Numbered from the stretch's first letter, positions 1 through 6,257 are shown. The stretch: DNA of 8,388 nucleotides from Caryophanales bacterium UBA5603 (GCA_002424815.1 DILB01000019.1:1-8388); one strand, 5' to 3'. The notes: generated by a model from the sequence alone, not told the origin. Numbers and translations: made by a program.

Positions 1-566
1 ACATAAAGACTGAATGTACTTGGAGTCCCTGATTGTTCATAATTGAGAATTGCTACGACATCCAGGGTTATACTTGAAAATGAATCAATTGTCGCAAAAG
101 TCAAATCAACCCATGGTGCTTCACTATCAACAATGTAACCTGGTTTATCCAAAGTTGCATAGGAAGGTGGTGTAGCGCTTTCTTCAGAAACAACATGTTC
201 GACTTTTAACATCTTCCCATTTGCATCTAAAAAGACTACGACATACTGATCAGTTGGTTTAAAAATACCTTTTACTTCTAAATTATCAGTAACCATAAAT
301 TGATAATTAGGAGGCAAGTCTTTTCTTACAACGTTATTGACAACCCAAAAAGCAAATTCATAACCACTCTCGCTTGTTAGGTTTGAGATAAAAGCCACTC
401 GAGTACCATATGTTTGATTTGTAACCGTTGTAGTTACAGTATTCGTTGAATCAAAATAAGATACAACACTGACACTCACGGTTGTAGGCAAAGCTTCGAC
501 TTGATGAATAGGTAGAGTAGATATAAAAAGAAGCGCTACGATAGCAATTATTATTTTTTTCATCAT
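1..566 (-). CDS. Secreted surface-type protein, partial (C-terminus beyond window)
   Basis: An open frame of 188 codons with no stop runs off the left edge of the window. It starts with a clear signal peptide: lysines at residues 3-4, a hydrophobic stretch over about residues 5-18, and a likely cleavage after VEA at residue 25. The mature part is rich in Thr, Val and Ser and has no cysteine. Residues 110-122 (VVFLDANGKMLKV) followed by a Gly-Tyr (143-144) and a Trp (152) resemble the beta-rich repeats (InlB B-repeat/flg_new type) of Gram-positive surface proteins; this is a resemblance, not a firm family call. The ATG lies two bases after the stop of the small peptide gene. No good ribosome site precedes it, so translation is probably coupled to that gene. 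A GTG at 572 that overlaps the preceding stop, or the ATG at 563, are alternative starts. The function is unknown; an extracellular role is likely. Confidence 0.75.
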   Translation of the reverse strand, partial: MMKKIIIAIVALLFISTLPIHQVEALPTTVSVSVVSYFDSTNTVTTTVTNQTYGTRVAFISNLTSESGYEFAFWVVNNVVRKDLPPNYQFMVTDNLEVKGIFKPTDQYVVVFLDANGKMLKVEHVVSEESATPPSYATLDKPGYIVDSEAPWVDLTFATIDSFSSITLDVVAILNYEQSGTPSTFSLY

Positions 567-568
567 GA

Positions 569-706
569 TCACCCGAAAATTTCTTCGCCGCACATGGTGT
601 TTGATCCAAAATCATTGCTTGCGGCAATACTTTCTTCTAATTGAAATTCAATAATCTCAACTTCTGGTTTAGTATATTCTAATCGATTGTCAGTTTCTTT
701 CATCAT
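569..706 (-). CDS. Candidate RiPP precursor peptide, 45 residues
   Basis: This small gene starts at an ATG-ATG pair with an AGGGGG ribosome site eight bases upstream (715-720) and ends in TGA. The product is acidic. Residues 1-29 look like a leader: a polar start, then YTKPEVEIIEF (residues 11-21) and the acidic LEES (23-26). The pattern Tyr-x-Lys-Pro-x-Val-Glu-x-Ile followed by Phe and acidic residues recurs in short peptides of Gram-positive bacteria that lie beside maturation enzymes. The C-terminal part after about residue 30 is short and holds Ser35, Thr37 and a single Cys39 in SNTMCGEEIFG. There is no signal peptide. It lies just downstream of a radical SAM/PqqD/kinase-like/peptidase operon, so I infer that it is the substrate of those enzymes. 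The leader/core boundary and the modification are not visible in the sequence. A regulatory small protein is the main alternative. Confidence 0.72.
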   Translation of the reverse strand: MMKETDNRLEYTKPEVEIIEFQLEESIAASNDFGSNTMCGEEIFG

Positions 707-788
707 TCGTCGTTCCCCCTATGAATCTATTATATTTTTATAAAACATTATTTTCATTTTATCATAGAAATAACATTTGAAAAGCCTT

Positions 789-817
789 TTTATAAAATAA
801 AAATAGATTTTAATCAA
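789..817 (-). promoter_or_regulatory. Probable sigma-A promoter of the small peptide gene
   Basis: On the minus strand TTGATT (812-817) and TATAAA (789-794) are separated by 17 bases. The promoter lies downstream of the terminator that closes the enzyme operon and about 80 bases before the peptide start, so it would drive the peptide and the secreted protein on their own. A second TATAAT-like box lies closer to the ribosome site, within the AT-rich stretch 721-760, and could be used instead. Confidence 0.5.
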
Positions 818-847
818 ATTTTATACCTCAATGAAAATGAAAATTAA

Positions 848-873
848 AACATCAGCAAACCACTACTGATGTT
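848..873 (-). terminator. Hairpin terminator after the nucleotidyltransferase gene
   Basis: An 8-bp perfect stem (AACATCAG at 848-855 with CTGATGTT at 866-873) encloses a 10-base loop. On the minus strand a T-rich tract follows (TTTTAATTTT). It begins seven bases after the stop of the nucleotidyltransferase gene and separates the enzyme operon from the peptide gene. The stem is only moderately GC-rich and the T tract is interrupted, so termination may be partial. Confidence 0.65.
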
Positions 874-879
874 CTTTAT

Positions 880-2061
880 TTACAATCCCATTTTCTTATA
901 TAGCAATGCTTGTTTTTCGATGATTATATTATCAATATTCATATTTTTTAGCTTATTTTTTGTCCGATTTCCTTTTCTAAAAACCAAATAAAACCACCGG
1001 GACACCCAAGCGTAAGGTAATAAAATCGGATACTTCTTAAGATAAGGTTTTGTTCCTTGCATTTCACTTAATTTTGGAAATCCAACTGTCAATAAATACC
1101 TCATTTTTGAGCCTTTTGAACCCTTGCTTCCTAATGCATGTTTCGTTAGGGCTGGCAGTGCTCTATTAAATTCATTTCCTTTGCCATGAACGCCTGAAAT
1201 ACTCATAAACGCAGTGATTTCGTCTAACAGTTCTTCTGTCATTTCAGTTTTATTATACTTATAGTCATATTGGAAACCAAACCATTGGACATTTAACCAT
1301 AAAACCGTATGAAAAAAACGAAGTAAATTGGATTCCATTAACAAATTATTTAGTGTTACTTGATTTATTGTAAGTTCATATTTTTTAAAATAGAGGCCAA
1401 CATCTAATACTTGACGTAATCCAATGCCTGAACTCTTCAAATGTTTCACTAGATGACTGAGTAAATATAATATTTGATATTCGGAATAAAAACGATATTC
1501 ATAATCTTTATAGTGTTCTTGTTTTTCCCATATATTGGCAAATTGAATTCGAGATAATCCATCAAAATGTGTATCGATGTCTGGGTGGATTTCAATATCG
1601 ATGCTTTTATCTTTGACAAACACATCATGTGAAGGACCTTTACTGTGTAAAAGGTACCCAAATTTCGGTAATAACTGATGAATCAGATGCATTTGGTTTT
1701 CATCAACTAAAACGTCGATATCTCCCATAGAGCGCATGTAACTTTCAGGATAAATGGTCTTTAAGAAAGCTCCTTTTAAAAACAGATGATTAATTTTATG
1801 TGCATTAAAAAGCTGATTGATTTCTTCAATGACCATCTTTTGAAGGATATCGCGTTGCTTATATTGATAATGATCTCTTTGAAATTCATGATAGATCGTT
1901 GGTTCAACCATAGAATGCATTAAAGAAACAAAAACCATCCCTGAAAAGCCATTTTCACGAGCGTATTTATAGACTATAATATTTTCTACTTTCTTTTGGT
2001 AAATTTCATGATTTAAGGTCGCATTGACAATTTCAAACACTTGTTTCAATTCATCATTCAA
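880..2061 (-). CDS. Nucleotidyltransferase family protein (NTP_transf_5-like)
   Basis: The 393-residue product carries the signature of the nucleotidyltransferase-fold family found in many RiPP and capsule loci (Pfam NTP_transf_5). LKGAFLKTIYP (95-105) leads to Arg110 and the metal-binding pair Asp114/Asp116 in MGDIDVLVD. A third acidic strand, DIEIHPDI (155-162), follows, and a conserved helical segment with LRQVLDVGLY lies further on. The likely start is a TTG at 2059-2061, eight bases after GAGG (2070-2073), which overlaps the end of the peptidase gene by eight bases. No in-frame ATG lies near the start. Related proteins occur beside HPr-kinase-like proteins in lasso peptide and other RiPP loci, where their reaction is not settled. 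Transfer of a nucleotide to the peptide or to another carrier is an inference. Three tandem Gly-Ser-Lys units at 311-319 are an oddity. The C-terminus is basic. Confidence 0.85.
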   Translation of the reverse strand: MNDELKQVFEIVNATLNHEIYQKKVENIIVYKYARENGFSGMVFVSLMHSMVEPTIYHEFQRDHYQYKQRDILQKMVIEEINQLFNAHKINHLFLKGAFLKTIYPESYMRSMGDIDVLVDENQMHLIHQLLPKFGYLLHSKGPSHDVFVKDKSIDIEIHPDIDTHFDGLSRIQFANIWEKQEHYKDYEYRFYSEYQILYLLSHLVKHLKSSGIGLRQVLDVGLYFKKYELTINQVTLNNLLMESNLLRFFHTVLWLNVQWFGFQYDYKYNKTEMTEELLDEITAFMSISGVHGKGNEFNRALPALTKHALGSKGSKGSKMRYLLTVGFPKLSEMQGTKPYLKKYPILLPYAWVSRWFYLVFRKGNRTKNKLKNMNIDNIIIEKQALLYKKMGL

Positions 2062-2509
2062 CTTGATTACCTCGTTTCAAGAAACGCCTAAGTTTCAATA
2101 AAATTTTTCTGAAAGGTCGAATATAATACCAAACACGAACTTTGAATAGATTTTTCTTGTTTGTCATTGAAGTGTTCATTCCATCCTGTTGATAATCGTT
2201 TACGACCGCAATTATTTGATCTTTGTGCAAGGATTCTTTTCTTGTATTTCCATCGCCCATAGTTATGACAATATCATTATGAATCTTGATGATTCGATGT
2301 AATAAATAGGTATTATTTTCGTCTTTGAATAATATGATATCAAAGCGGTTTAGTTTTTCTGGTTTTACAAGGGTCACCGTTGTGACATTAGAATGCAAAA
2401 AGGGTTCCATTGAAGAACCTCTCACTTTTAATAATACTTTTTCGTTTTTATTGATTTTTTCAGAAATAATCGGGATTAAATCAGCAATCGATACAAGGAC
2501 TTCTTTCAT
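2054..2509 (-). CDS. S26/S24-family peptidase, SipW-like Ser-His type
   Basis: This 151-residue protein has the signal-peptidase core. VRGSSMEPFL (29-38) holds the catalytic Ser33; RFDIILF (55-61) is the usual strand; LLHRII (69-74) places His71 where SipW and archaeal-type signal peptidases carry histidine instead of the bacterial lysine; MGDGN (84-88) is the conserved glycine-aspartate box. Unlike ordinary signal peptidase I it has no clear transmembrane helix at the N-terminus. The C-terminal 30 residues form a basic, partly hydrophobic stretch that might touch the membrane. It starts one base after the pqqD-like stop with a poor ribosome site of its own, so translation is probably coupled. 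From its place in the operon I infer that it cuts the leader from the modified peptide. A role in processing the neighbouring secreted protein is less likely but possible. Confidence 0.82.
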   Translation of the reverse strand: MKEVLVSIADLIPIISEKINKNEKVLLKVRGSSMEPFLHSNVTTVTLVKPEKLNRFDIILFKDENNTYLLHRIIKIHNDIVITMGDGNTRKESLHKDQIIAVVNDYQQDGMNTSMTNKKNLFKVRVWYYIRPFRKILLKLRRFLKRGNQVE

Positions 2510-2510
2510 T

Positions 2511-2774
2511 TTATTCGATAATTGCCTTTTGCTTGAGTTTATTCACAAAGGCTAAAATATCATTTTCAGCGGTTTTTTGATCAACTTTGTAAACCTTCAT
2601 CATTTTACTCGTAAGCGTTTCAAGCGATGTCTCAACTTGTAATTGTTCCCAAAGCCATTTACCTGTTGCATTTAAACTTAATACACCATTGAAATTGACG
2701 GCTTCTGTCCCAATTGGCACAACAATGTGTTCATTGGCAACGGTCCTTAAAACATAATTATTTTTGATTTTCAT
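2511..2774 (-). CDS. PqqD-like RiPP recognition protein
   Basis: The 87-residue product is the size of a stand-alone PqqD-type domain (RiPP recognition element). It shows the expected layout: N-terminal strands (YVLRTVANEHIVVPIG, residues 7-22), the conserved turn LSLNATGKWLWEQL (32-45), and a helical C-terminal half whose register (the VYKVDQKTAENDI region) matches the winged-helix part. I chose the ATG at 2774 because GGAGG (2781-2785) lies six bases upstream and because the family alignment starts there; a start at 2846 would only add sequence read from the HPr-kinase-like gene. The gene overlaps that upstream gene by 17 bases. In known pathways such proteins bind the leader peptide and present it to the modifying enzyme, here presumably the radical SAM protein. 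No cysteine is present. Confidence 0.87.
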   Translation of the reverse strand: MKIKNNYVLRTVANEHIVVPIGTEAVNFNGVLSLNATGKWLWEQLQVETSLETLTSKMMKVYKVDQKTAENDILAFVNKLKQKAIIE

Positions 2775-3630
2775 AGGATTCCTCCATATAGAGCTTATGA
2801 TAAATTGTCGCAAATGCGCTTGGGTCATTTTTTGCTTCAAAACCAAACATTGGCACTTGATTGACTATTTGTTGTAATAAGTCCATTAAGATATCAACGG
2901 ATTCGATATTTCCGGGTCGATAAGTGTTTTGTAATAATTTCATCAATTTTTCTTTTTTGTTAAAAGAATTTATTTTATTATCAATTCCTTGAGATAAAAA
3001 TACGATGGTTTTTAATGAAACATCTTGATTGTCATTTTTGATGGTCTTTCCTGCCCAGGGTGTTCCTGATACAACTAGTTTTTCTGCTTTTACCCAAATC
3101 AGTGGTTTATCGTCATTTAATATATACGCTTCTGGAAGTGCATTAATCCAAAAATTAGCTTGGGTTGATTTACCTGTTTTTGAAGGGGCTGAAAATAAAA
3201 TTGCTTCATGATGATAGACGATGGCTGAAGCGTGTAATGGAAGTCGTTTTTCATGAAGCGCAATTTCAAAAAAAGCCATTCCCGTCGCAATATATTCCAT
3301 TTCTGCAATTCGATTTAAGTAAGAAGGATTCAATTGAATTATGATTTTTGATAAATCTTTTCTCTTTGTTTGTTTTTGCTTAATAAATTGAAAAGTATCA
3401 TCATAGACAATTAAAACACTTTCACTTTCTGATTCGTAAAGATATCGTGTTTGATACGTCAAAACGAGGGGGATAGTTGGAATATCGAATTGGTCGCTGA
3501 TGAAAGAATTAATATGATACATAGGAATTTGATCAGCACTTATTTGATATTTTTCAATATTCCCTTTAAAAAATTCATCTTGAGAATAATCAAATGCGAT
3601 TTTTATTCCCGCAATTTCATAATTGGCCAT
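2758..3630 (-). CDS. HPr kinase-like P-loop protein of RiPP loci
   Basis: The 290-residue protein has a poorly conserved N-terminal half (1-125) and a C-terminal HprK-like ATPase half. LPLHASAIVY (130-139) leads into the P-loop APSKTGKST (148-156, with Lys154 and Ser155), then NDDKPL (172-177) with the conserved aspartates, and the strand SGTPWAGK (188-195). This set matches the HprK-related proteins found with PqqD-like partners. A related kinase, in the paeninodin lasso pathway, phosphorylates a serine of its precursor. Here the likely target is a Ser or Thr of the small peptide, but that is an inference, since no lasso cyclase is present. The gene starts inside the end of the radical SAM gene (14-base overlap) with GAGG seven bases before ATG. 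It is not the true HPr(Ser) kinase of sugar control, which has a different N-terminal domain. Confidence 0.85.
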   Translation of the reverse strand: MANYEIAGIKIAFDYSQDEFFKGNIEKYQISADQIPMYHINSFISDQFDIPTIPLVLTYQTRYLYESESESVLIVYDDTFQFIKQKQTKRKDLSKIIIQLNPSYLNRIAEMEYIATGMAFFEIALHEKRLPLHASAIVYHHEAILFSAPSKTGKSTQANFWINALPEAYILNDDKPLIWVKAEKLVVSGTPWAGKTIKNDNQDVSLKTIVFLSQGIDNKINSFNKKEKLMKLLQNTYRPGNIESVDILMDLLQQIVNQVPMFGFEAKNDPSAFATIYHKLYMEESYENQK

Positions 3631-4639
3631 GATTCTGCCTCTTCATCATTAAAGCCACTTCCCGTAAATATTCTGAACAACTGTGGGTATTTCCTTCAAT
3701 GGTTCTTCTAGCATAACATTGCAAACAATGTTCTTTTAAGTCACAACTAAGACAATCATCGCATTTTTCATTTTTTATGAGTTCATCATGAAGTTCATCA
3801 AAAATTGCCTTAAGATCGCCAAGACGAAGCCTTTTTCTTGGCTTTGTGACCATCGCACAGGGTTGCATGTAACCATCCCATGTAATGAAATAAGCACTTT
3901 TCAAAGCTGCGCAAGTTTTGTATTTGGTATCATAATTGATTGGTTTATCTTGTGCTCTGTTCATGGATTGTTTGATACGTTTTTCAAAATCGACGAGTTC
4001 AGTCGCATTTAAACGTTGTTGATGATTGTTTTCAATCCCATTTCGTTTCGGCCCAACATACAGATGATAACCCATCAATACATTTTTTCCCTTAACATAA
4101 CAAATCATTTCATCCAAGATCTGATAAACGCCTTTCATTGGAATGGTTCTTAATGCGAAGTTGATGTGGTTGTTTTTTAATAAATCGATGGCTAAATCAA
4201 ATTGTTCAAATCCATGAGTATTATTTGTATTTTGCATGTAAGATGATTGATTGTATCCATAGATCGTTATTCCAATAAATTCAGGCGGTCTTTTTTTGAA
4301 ACAATTGATAATATCTTGATTGATTAAAGAACCATTCGAATAAATTGTAATTTTAACCCCTAAGTCATATAAATACTCATATAACTCAATAAAATCTGGT
4401 CGGATAAAAGGCTCGCCTCCTGTCAGTAACGCATAAAGCAAGCCATTTTGTACTGCTTCAATAAATATATCTTTCCAAGCTTTCGTTGATAGTTCTTTTT
4501 TGCTATTGATTTCTTTAACATAACACATAGGGCAAGAAAAATTACAAGAACTGGTTAATTCAAATTCGCCCAAAATTGGCGTTTGTGTTAACGCTGATTT
4601 TTGAATTAATGAAGATTTAAGTTCTTGGTAAGTTGGCAT
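3617..4639 (-). CDS. Radical SAM/SPASM peptide-maturation enzyme
   Basis: The 340-residue enzyme has the radical SAM cluster motif CNFSCPMC (Cys32, Cys36, Cys39), the SAM-binding TGGEPF (73-78), the strand ITIYSNG (97-103) and a later ITIYGY segment. The C-terminal SPASM domain, which carries auxiliary iron-sulfur clusters, shows Cys243, Gly256-x4-Cys261, then Cys296-x2-Cys299-x5-Cys305-x2-Cys308 and Cys321; Cys293 is an extra candidate ligand. This layout is close to PqqE, anaerobic sulfatase maturases and thioether-forming (sactipeptide-type) enzymes. It is the first gene of the overlapping operon, with AGGTG seven bases before the ATG. I infer that it forms a carbon-based cross-link in the small peptide, perhaps a thioether from its only cysteine. 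The exact bond cannot be read from the sequence. The length is typical and no key residue is missing. Confidence 0.9.
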   Translation of the reverse strand: MPTYQELKSSLIQKSALTQTPILGEFELTSSCNFSCPMCYVKEINSKKELSTKAWKDIFIEAVQNGLLYALLTGGEPFIRPDFIELYEYLYDLGVKITIYSNGSLINQDIINCFKKRPPEFIGITIYGYNQSSYMQNTNNTHGFEQFDLAIDLLKNNHINFALRTIPMKGVYQILDEMICYVKGKNVLMGYHLYVGPKRNGIENNHQQRLNATELVDFEKRIKQSMNRAQDKPINYDTKYKTCAALKSAYFITWDGYMQPCAMVTKPRKRLRLGDLKAIFDELHDELIKNEKCDDCLSCDLKEHCLQCYARRTIEGNTHSCSEYLREVALMMKRQNHGQL

Positions 4640-4670
4640 TAACTATCACCTTAGATGTTATTTTATCATG

Positions 4671-4676
4671 ATTATA
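4671..4676 (-). promoter_or_regulatory. Possible -10 box of the radical SAM operon
   Basis: TATAAT on the minus strand lies about 32 bases before the radical SAM start, in the 112-base gap after the DUF2975 gene. I see no convincing -35 box at the right distance. No terminator is visible in this gap either, so read-through from the DUF2975 promoter is a real alternative. Confidence 0.3.
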
Positions 4677-4751
4677 TGATTAATTCGATATGAAAGATCA
4701 AATTAGAAATATCTACAACCTGAGAATTTTATGTTTAGAAAGTTTTCGTTG

Positions 4752-5216
4752 TTATGCTTCGTTTAACCCGGAGGCTATGATGAACTTAAATAAAAACGAA
4801 AATAAGGTTAAAACCACAGCTCCAAAAGTAAAAATCAACCCAAGTAACAATATTCCAGGCGCATCTTCTCTCTGGGCCATGACATATAAAAATGGTTGAA
4901 TTATAATGAGTGCACTACTAACGATAATTAATGAAAAATTGATTTTTTTCATGATTTCATGACTGTTTTGAGAAAATATCTTACCTTGATTAAAATTAAT
5001 CAGTAATTTAAATCCTAGGATTAAAACATAGAAATAAGGAACTGATAAGATATAAAGCAAGAAAACCACAGGATAAATAATCTCACCCATCTCGTGATGT
5101 TGCCTAAAAGTATCGATTACCACAAACGGAAGTCCATAAAAACATAAAAATAGTAAAGGTAATGATAATCCTATCAAGGCAGCTTTCAATGCCCTTACAA
5201 GCCATTTATTCATCAT
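4752..5216 (-). CDS. DUF2975 family membrane protein
   Basis: The 154-residue protein has four hydrophobic segments: about residues 9-35, 46-72, 90-113 and 120-148. The cytoplasmic-loop motif LINFNQGKIFSQNSHEIMKK (72-91) and the sequence around REDAPG, just before the last helix, are typical of the DUF2975 family. The start is the first of two ATGs, six bases after AAAAGGAG (5223-5230). Family members are often encoded with a small Cro/CI-type regulator directly downstream; none follows here, and the usual acidic tail after the last helix is short, ending SGLNEA. The next gene on the strand is the radical SAM enzyme, 112 bases away. No function is established for the family. Any link to the peptide pathway, such as immunity or sensing, would be speculation from position. 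Confidence 0.78.
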   Translation of the reverse strand: MMNKWLVRALKAALIGLSLPLLFLCFYGLPFVVIDTFRQHHEMGEIIYPVVFLLYILSVPYFYVLILGFKLLINFNQGKIFSQNSHEIMKKINFSLIIVSSALIIIQPFLYVMAQREDAPGILLLGLIFTFGAVVLTLFSFLFKFIIASGLNEA

Positions 5217-5262
5217 CTATAACTCCTTTTAACGGAATGCTTAATATAACATAACACATAGT

Positions 5263-5291
5263 ATCATATCTTAATCAATAGTATATGTCTA
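5263..5291 (-). promoter_or_regulatory. Probable sigma-A promoter of the DUF2975 gene
   Basis: On the minus strand TAGACA (5286-5291) and TATGAT (5263-5268) are separated by 17 bases, about 46 bases before the start codon. The promoter lies just beyond the terminator of the degV-like gene, so the DUF2975 gene is a separate transcription unit. Confidence 0.55.
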
Positions 5292-5313
5292 GGGTAGAGA
5301 AAAGAATTCGTTT

Positions 5314-5352
5314 AAATAAAAAGGCTTCATGAGCGTAACTCATCAAGCCTTT
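5314..5352 (-). terminator. Rho-independent terminator after the DegV-family gene
   Basis: A long stem pairs 5320-5333 with 5339-5352 around the loop CGTAA: 13 base pairs with a single C-C mismatch. On the minus strand it is followed by TTTTTATTT. It begins 23 bases after the stop codon. This is the strongest terminator in the window. Confidence 0.9.
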
Positions 5353-5375
5353 GAAAGTTTTTTATGAATAAACTT

Positions 5376-6257
5376 TTATTTGGTGGTTCGATCGTTACCT
5401 AAATAAAAGATGGCCAGGGTATTTAATCCTGAATGTGCCCCAATCACCGGACCGATGTAATTGATTAAAACGTCTTTGATTTGAATTTTTTCTTGAATGA
5501 GACTTTTCACATACTGGGCATCTTCTATACAATCTGCATGCGATATATAAATCGATTGTTCTAAGGGGTTTTCAATGGTCTCAATCATGCGTTCTACCAT
5601 TTTGTTCATCGCTAAGCGACGACCTCTCGCCTTAGCGATGGGAACGAGTTTTCCTAATCCATCGACATGTAACAAAGGTTTTAATTGAATCAAGGTGCCA
5701 ATAAAGGCTTTAGACGCCGATAGTCGTCCGCCACGTTTTAAATGATTGAGATCACCTACGGTAAAAAGATGTGATACTTTTAGATGATGTTTTATCACCC
5801 ATTCGGCCACTTCTTCCATGGGTTTTCCTGCGTTTGCCATTCTTGCGGCATACGTCACGAGCAGTCCCATACCCATCGAAGCACATTTCGAATCAATACA
5901 GATGATTTGACGATCAGGATATAATCCTTCGAGTTCTTTTTTCGCAATCACACTCGATTGATATGTTCCTGATAACGCACTGGAAAAGGAAATCGATAAA
6001 ACATCTTTTCCCTCTTTTAAAATAGATTCCATCGCTTGTATTTGATCAATCGGGGATAACTGCGATGTCTTGGGCACATATTCTTCTCTTAACAAATCAT
6101 AAAAGCGTTTGAAGGTGATTTCCCGTTCATCAGCGTAGTTTTTATATTCTTGTTGATTGATGGTGACGGTAAGCGGAATAACCTCTAACTTTAATTCTTT
6201 AATTAATTCTAAAGGTAAATCGATACATGAATCCGTTAAGATTTTATAGTTTGACAT
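5376..6257 (-). CDS. DegV family fatty-acid-binding protein (FakB-like)
   Basis: The 293-residue product has full DegV-family length and all main motifs. The N-terminal LTDSCIDLP (7-15) is followed by PKTSQLSP (62-69), SFSSALSGTYQSS (90-102), IDSKCASMG (121-129), VGDLNHLKRGGRLS (167-180) and the closing GPVIGAHSGLNTLAIFYLG (269-287) with the conserved His275. Proteins of this family bind a fatty acid in a cleft and, as FakB, present it to the kinase FakA for phosphorylation, which feeds host or recycled fatty acids into phospholipids. Which fatty acid this one prefers cannot be told. The start is set by AAAGGAG (6263-6269), five bases before ATG. The gene is alone in its transcription unit, closed by a strong hairpin. 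No clear promoter was found; a 5-bp inverted repeat sits just upstream. Confidence 0.92.
   Translation of the reverse strand: MSNYKILTDSCIDLPLELIKELKLEVIPLTVTINQQEYKNYADEREITFKRFYDLLREEYVPKTSQLSPIDQIQAMESILKEGKDVLSISFSSALSGTYQSSVIAKKELEGLYPDRQIICIDSKCASMGMGLLVTYAARMANAGKPMEEVAEWVIKHHLKVSHLFTVGDLNHLKRGGRLSASKAFIGTLIQLKPLLHVDGLGKLVPIAKARGRRLAMNKMVERMIETIENPLEQSIYISHADCIEDAQYVKSLIQEKIQIKDVLINYIGPVIGAHSGLNTLAIFYLGNDRTTK

Noticed and set aside
569..706. Lanthipeptide or bacteriocin with a double-glycine leader
   Set aside because: No LanB/LanM/LanC gene, no peptidase-containing ABC transporter and no GG cleavage site; only one cysteine.
2775..2846. Upstream extension of the PqqD-like protein by 24 residues to an ATG at 2846
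   Set aside because: The extra residues are read out of frame from the HPr-kinase-like gene, while a strong GGAGG site precedes the ATG at 2774, where the domain begins.
2758..3630. Genuine HPr(Ser) kinase/phosphorylase (hprK)
   Set aside because: The N-terminal half does not look like HprK and the gene is embedded among peptide-modification genes; the motifs fit the HprK-related family instead.
3451..4012. Plus-strand open frames opposite the radical SAM and HPr-kinase-like genes (3451-3711, 3788-4012)
   Set aside because: They are antisense to genes with clear motifs on the minus strand and have no family resemblance.
880..4639. Lasso peptide locus
   Set aside because: The HPr-kinase-like, PqqD-like and nucleotidyltransferase genes recall paeninodin-type loci, but there is no asparagine-synthase-like cyclase and no transglutaminase-like B2 protease.
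4690..4899. Plus-strand open frame of 69 codons
   Set aside because: It mostly lies opposite the DUF2975 gene, has no recognisable motif and no ribosome site.
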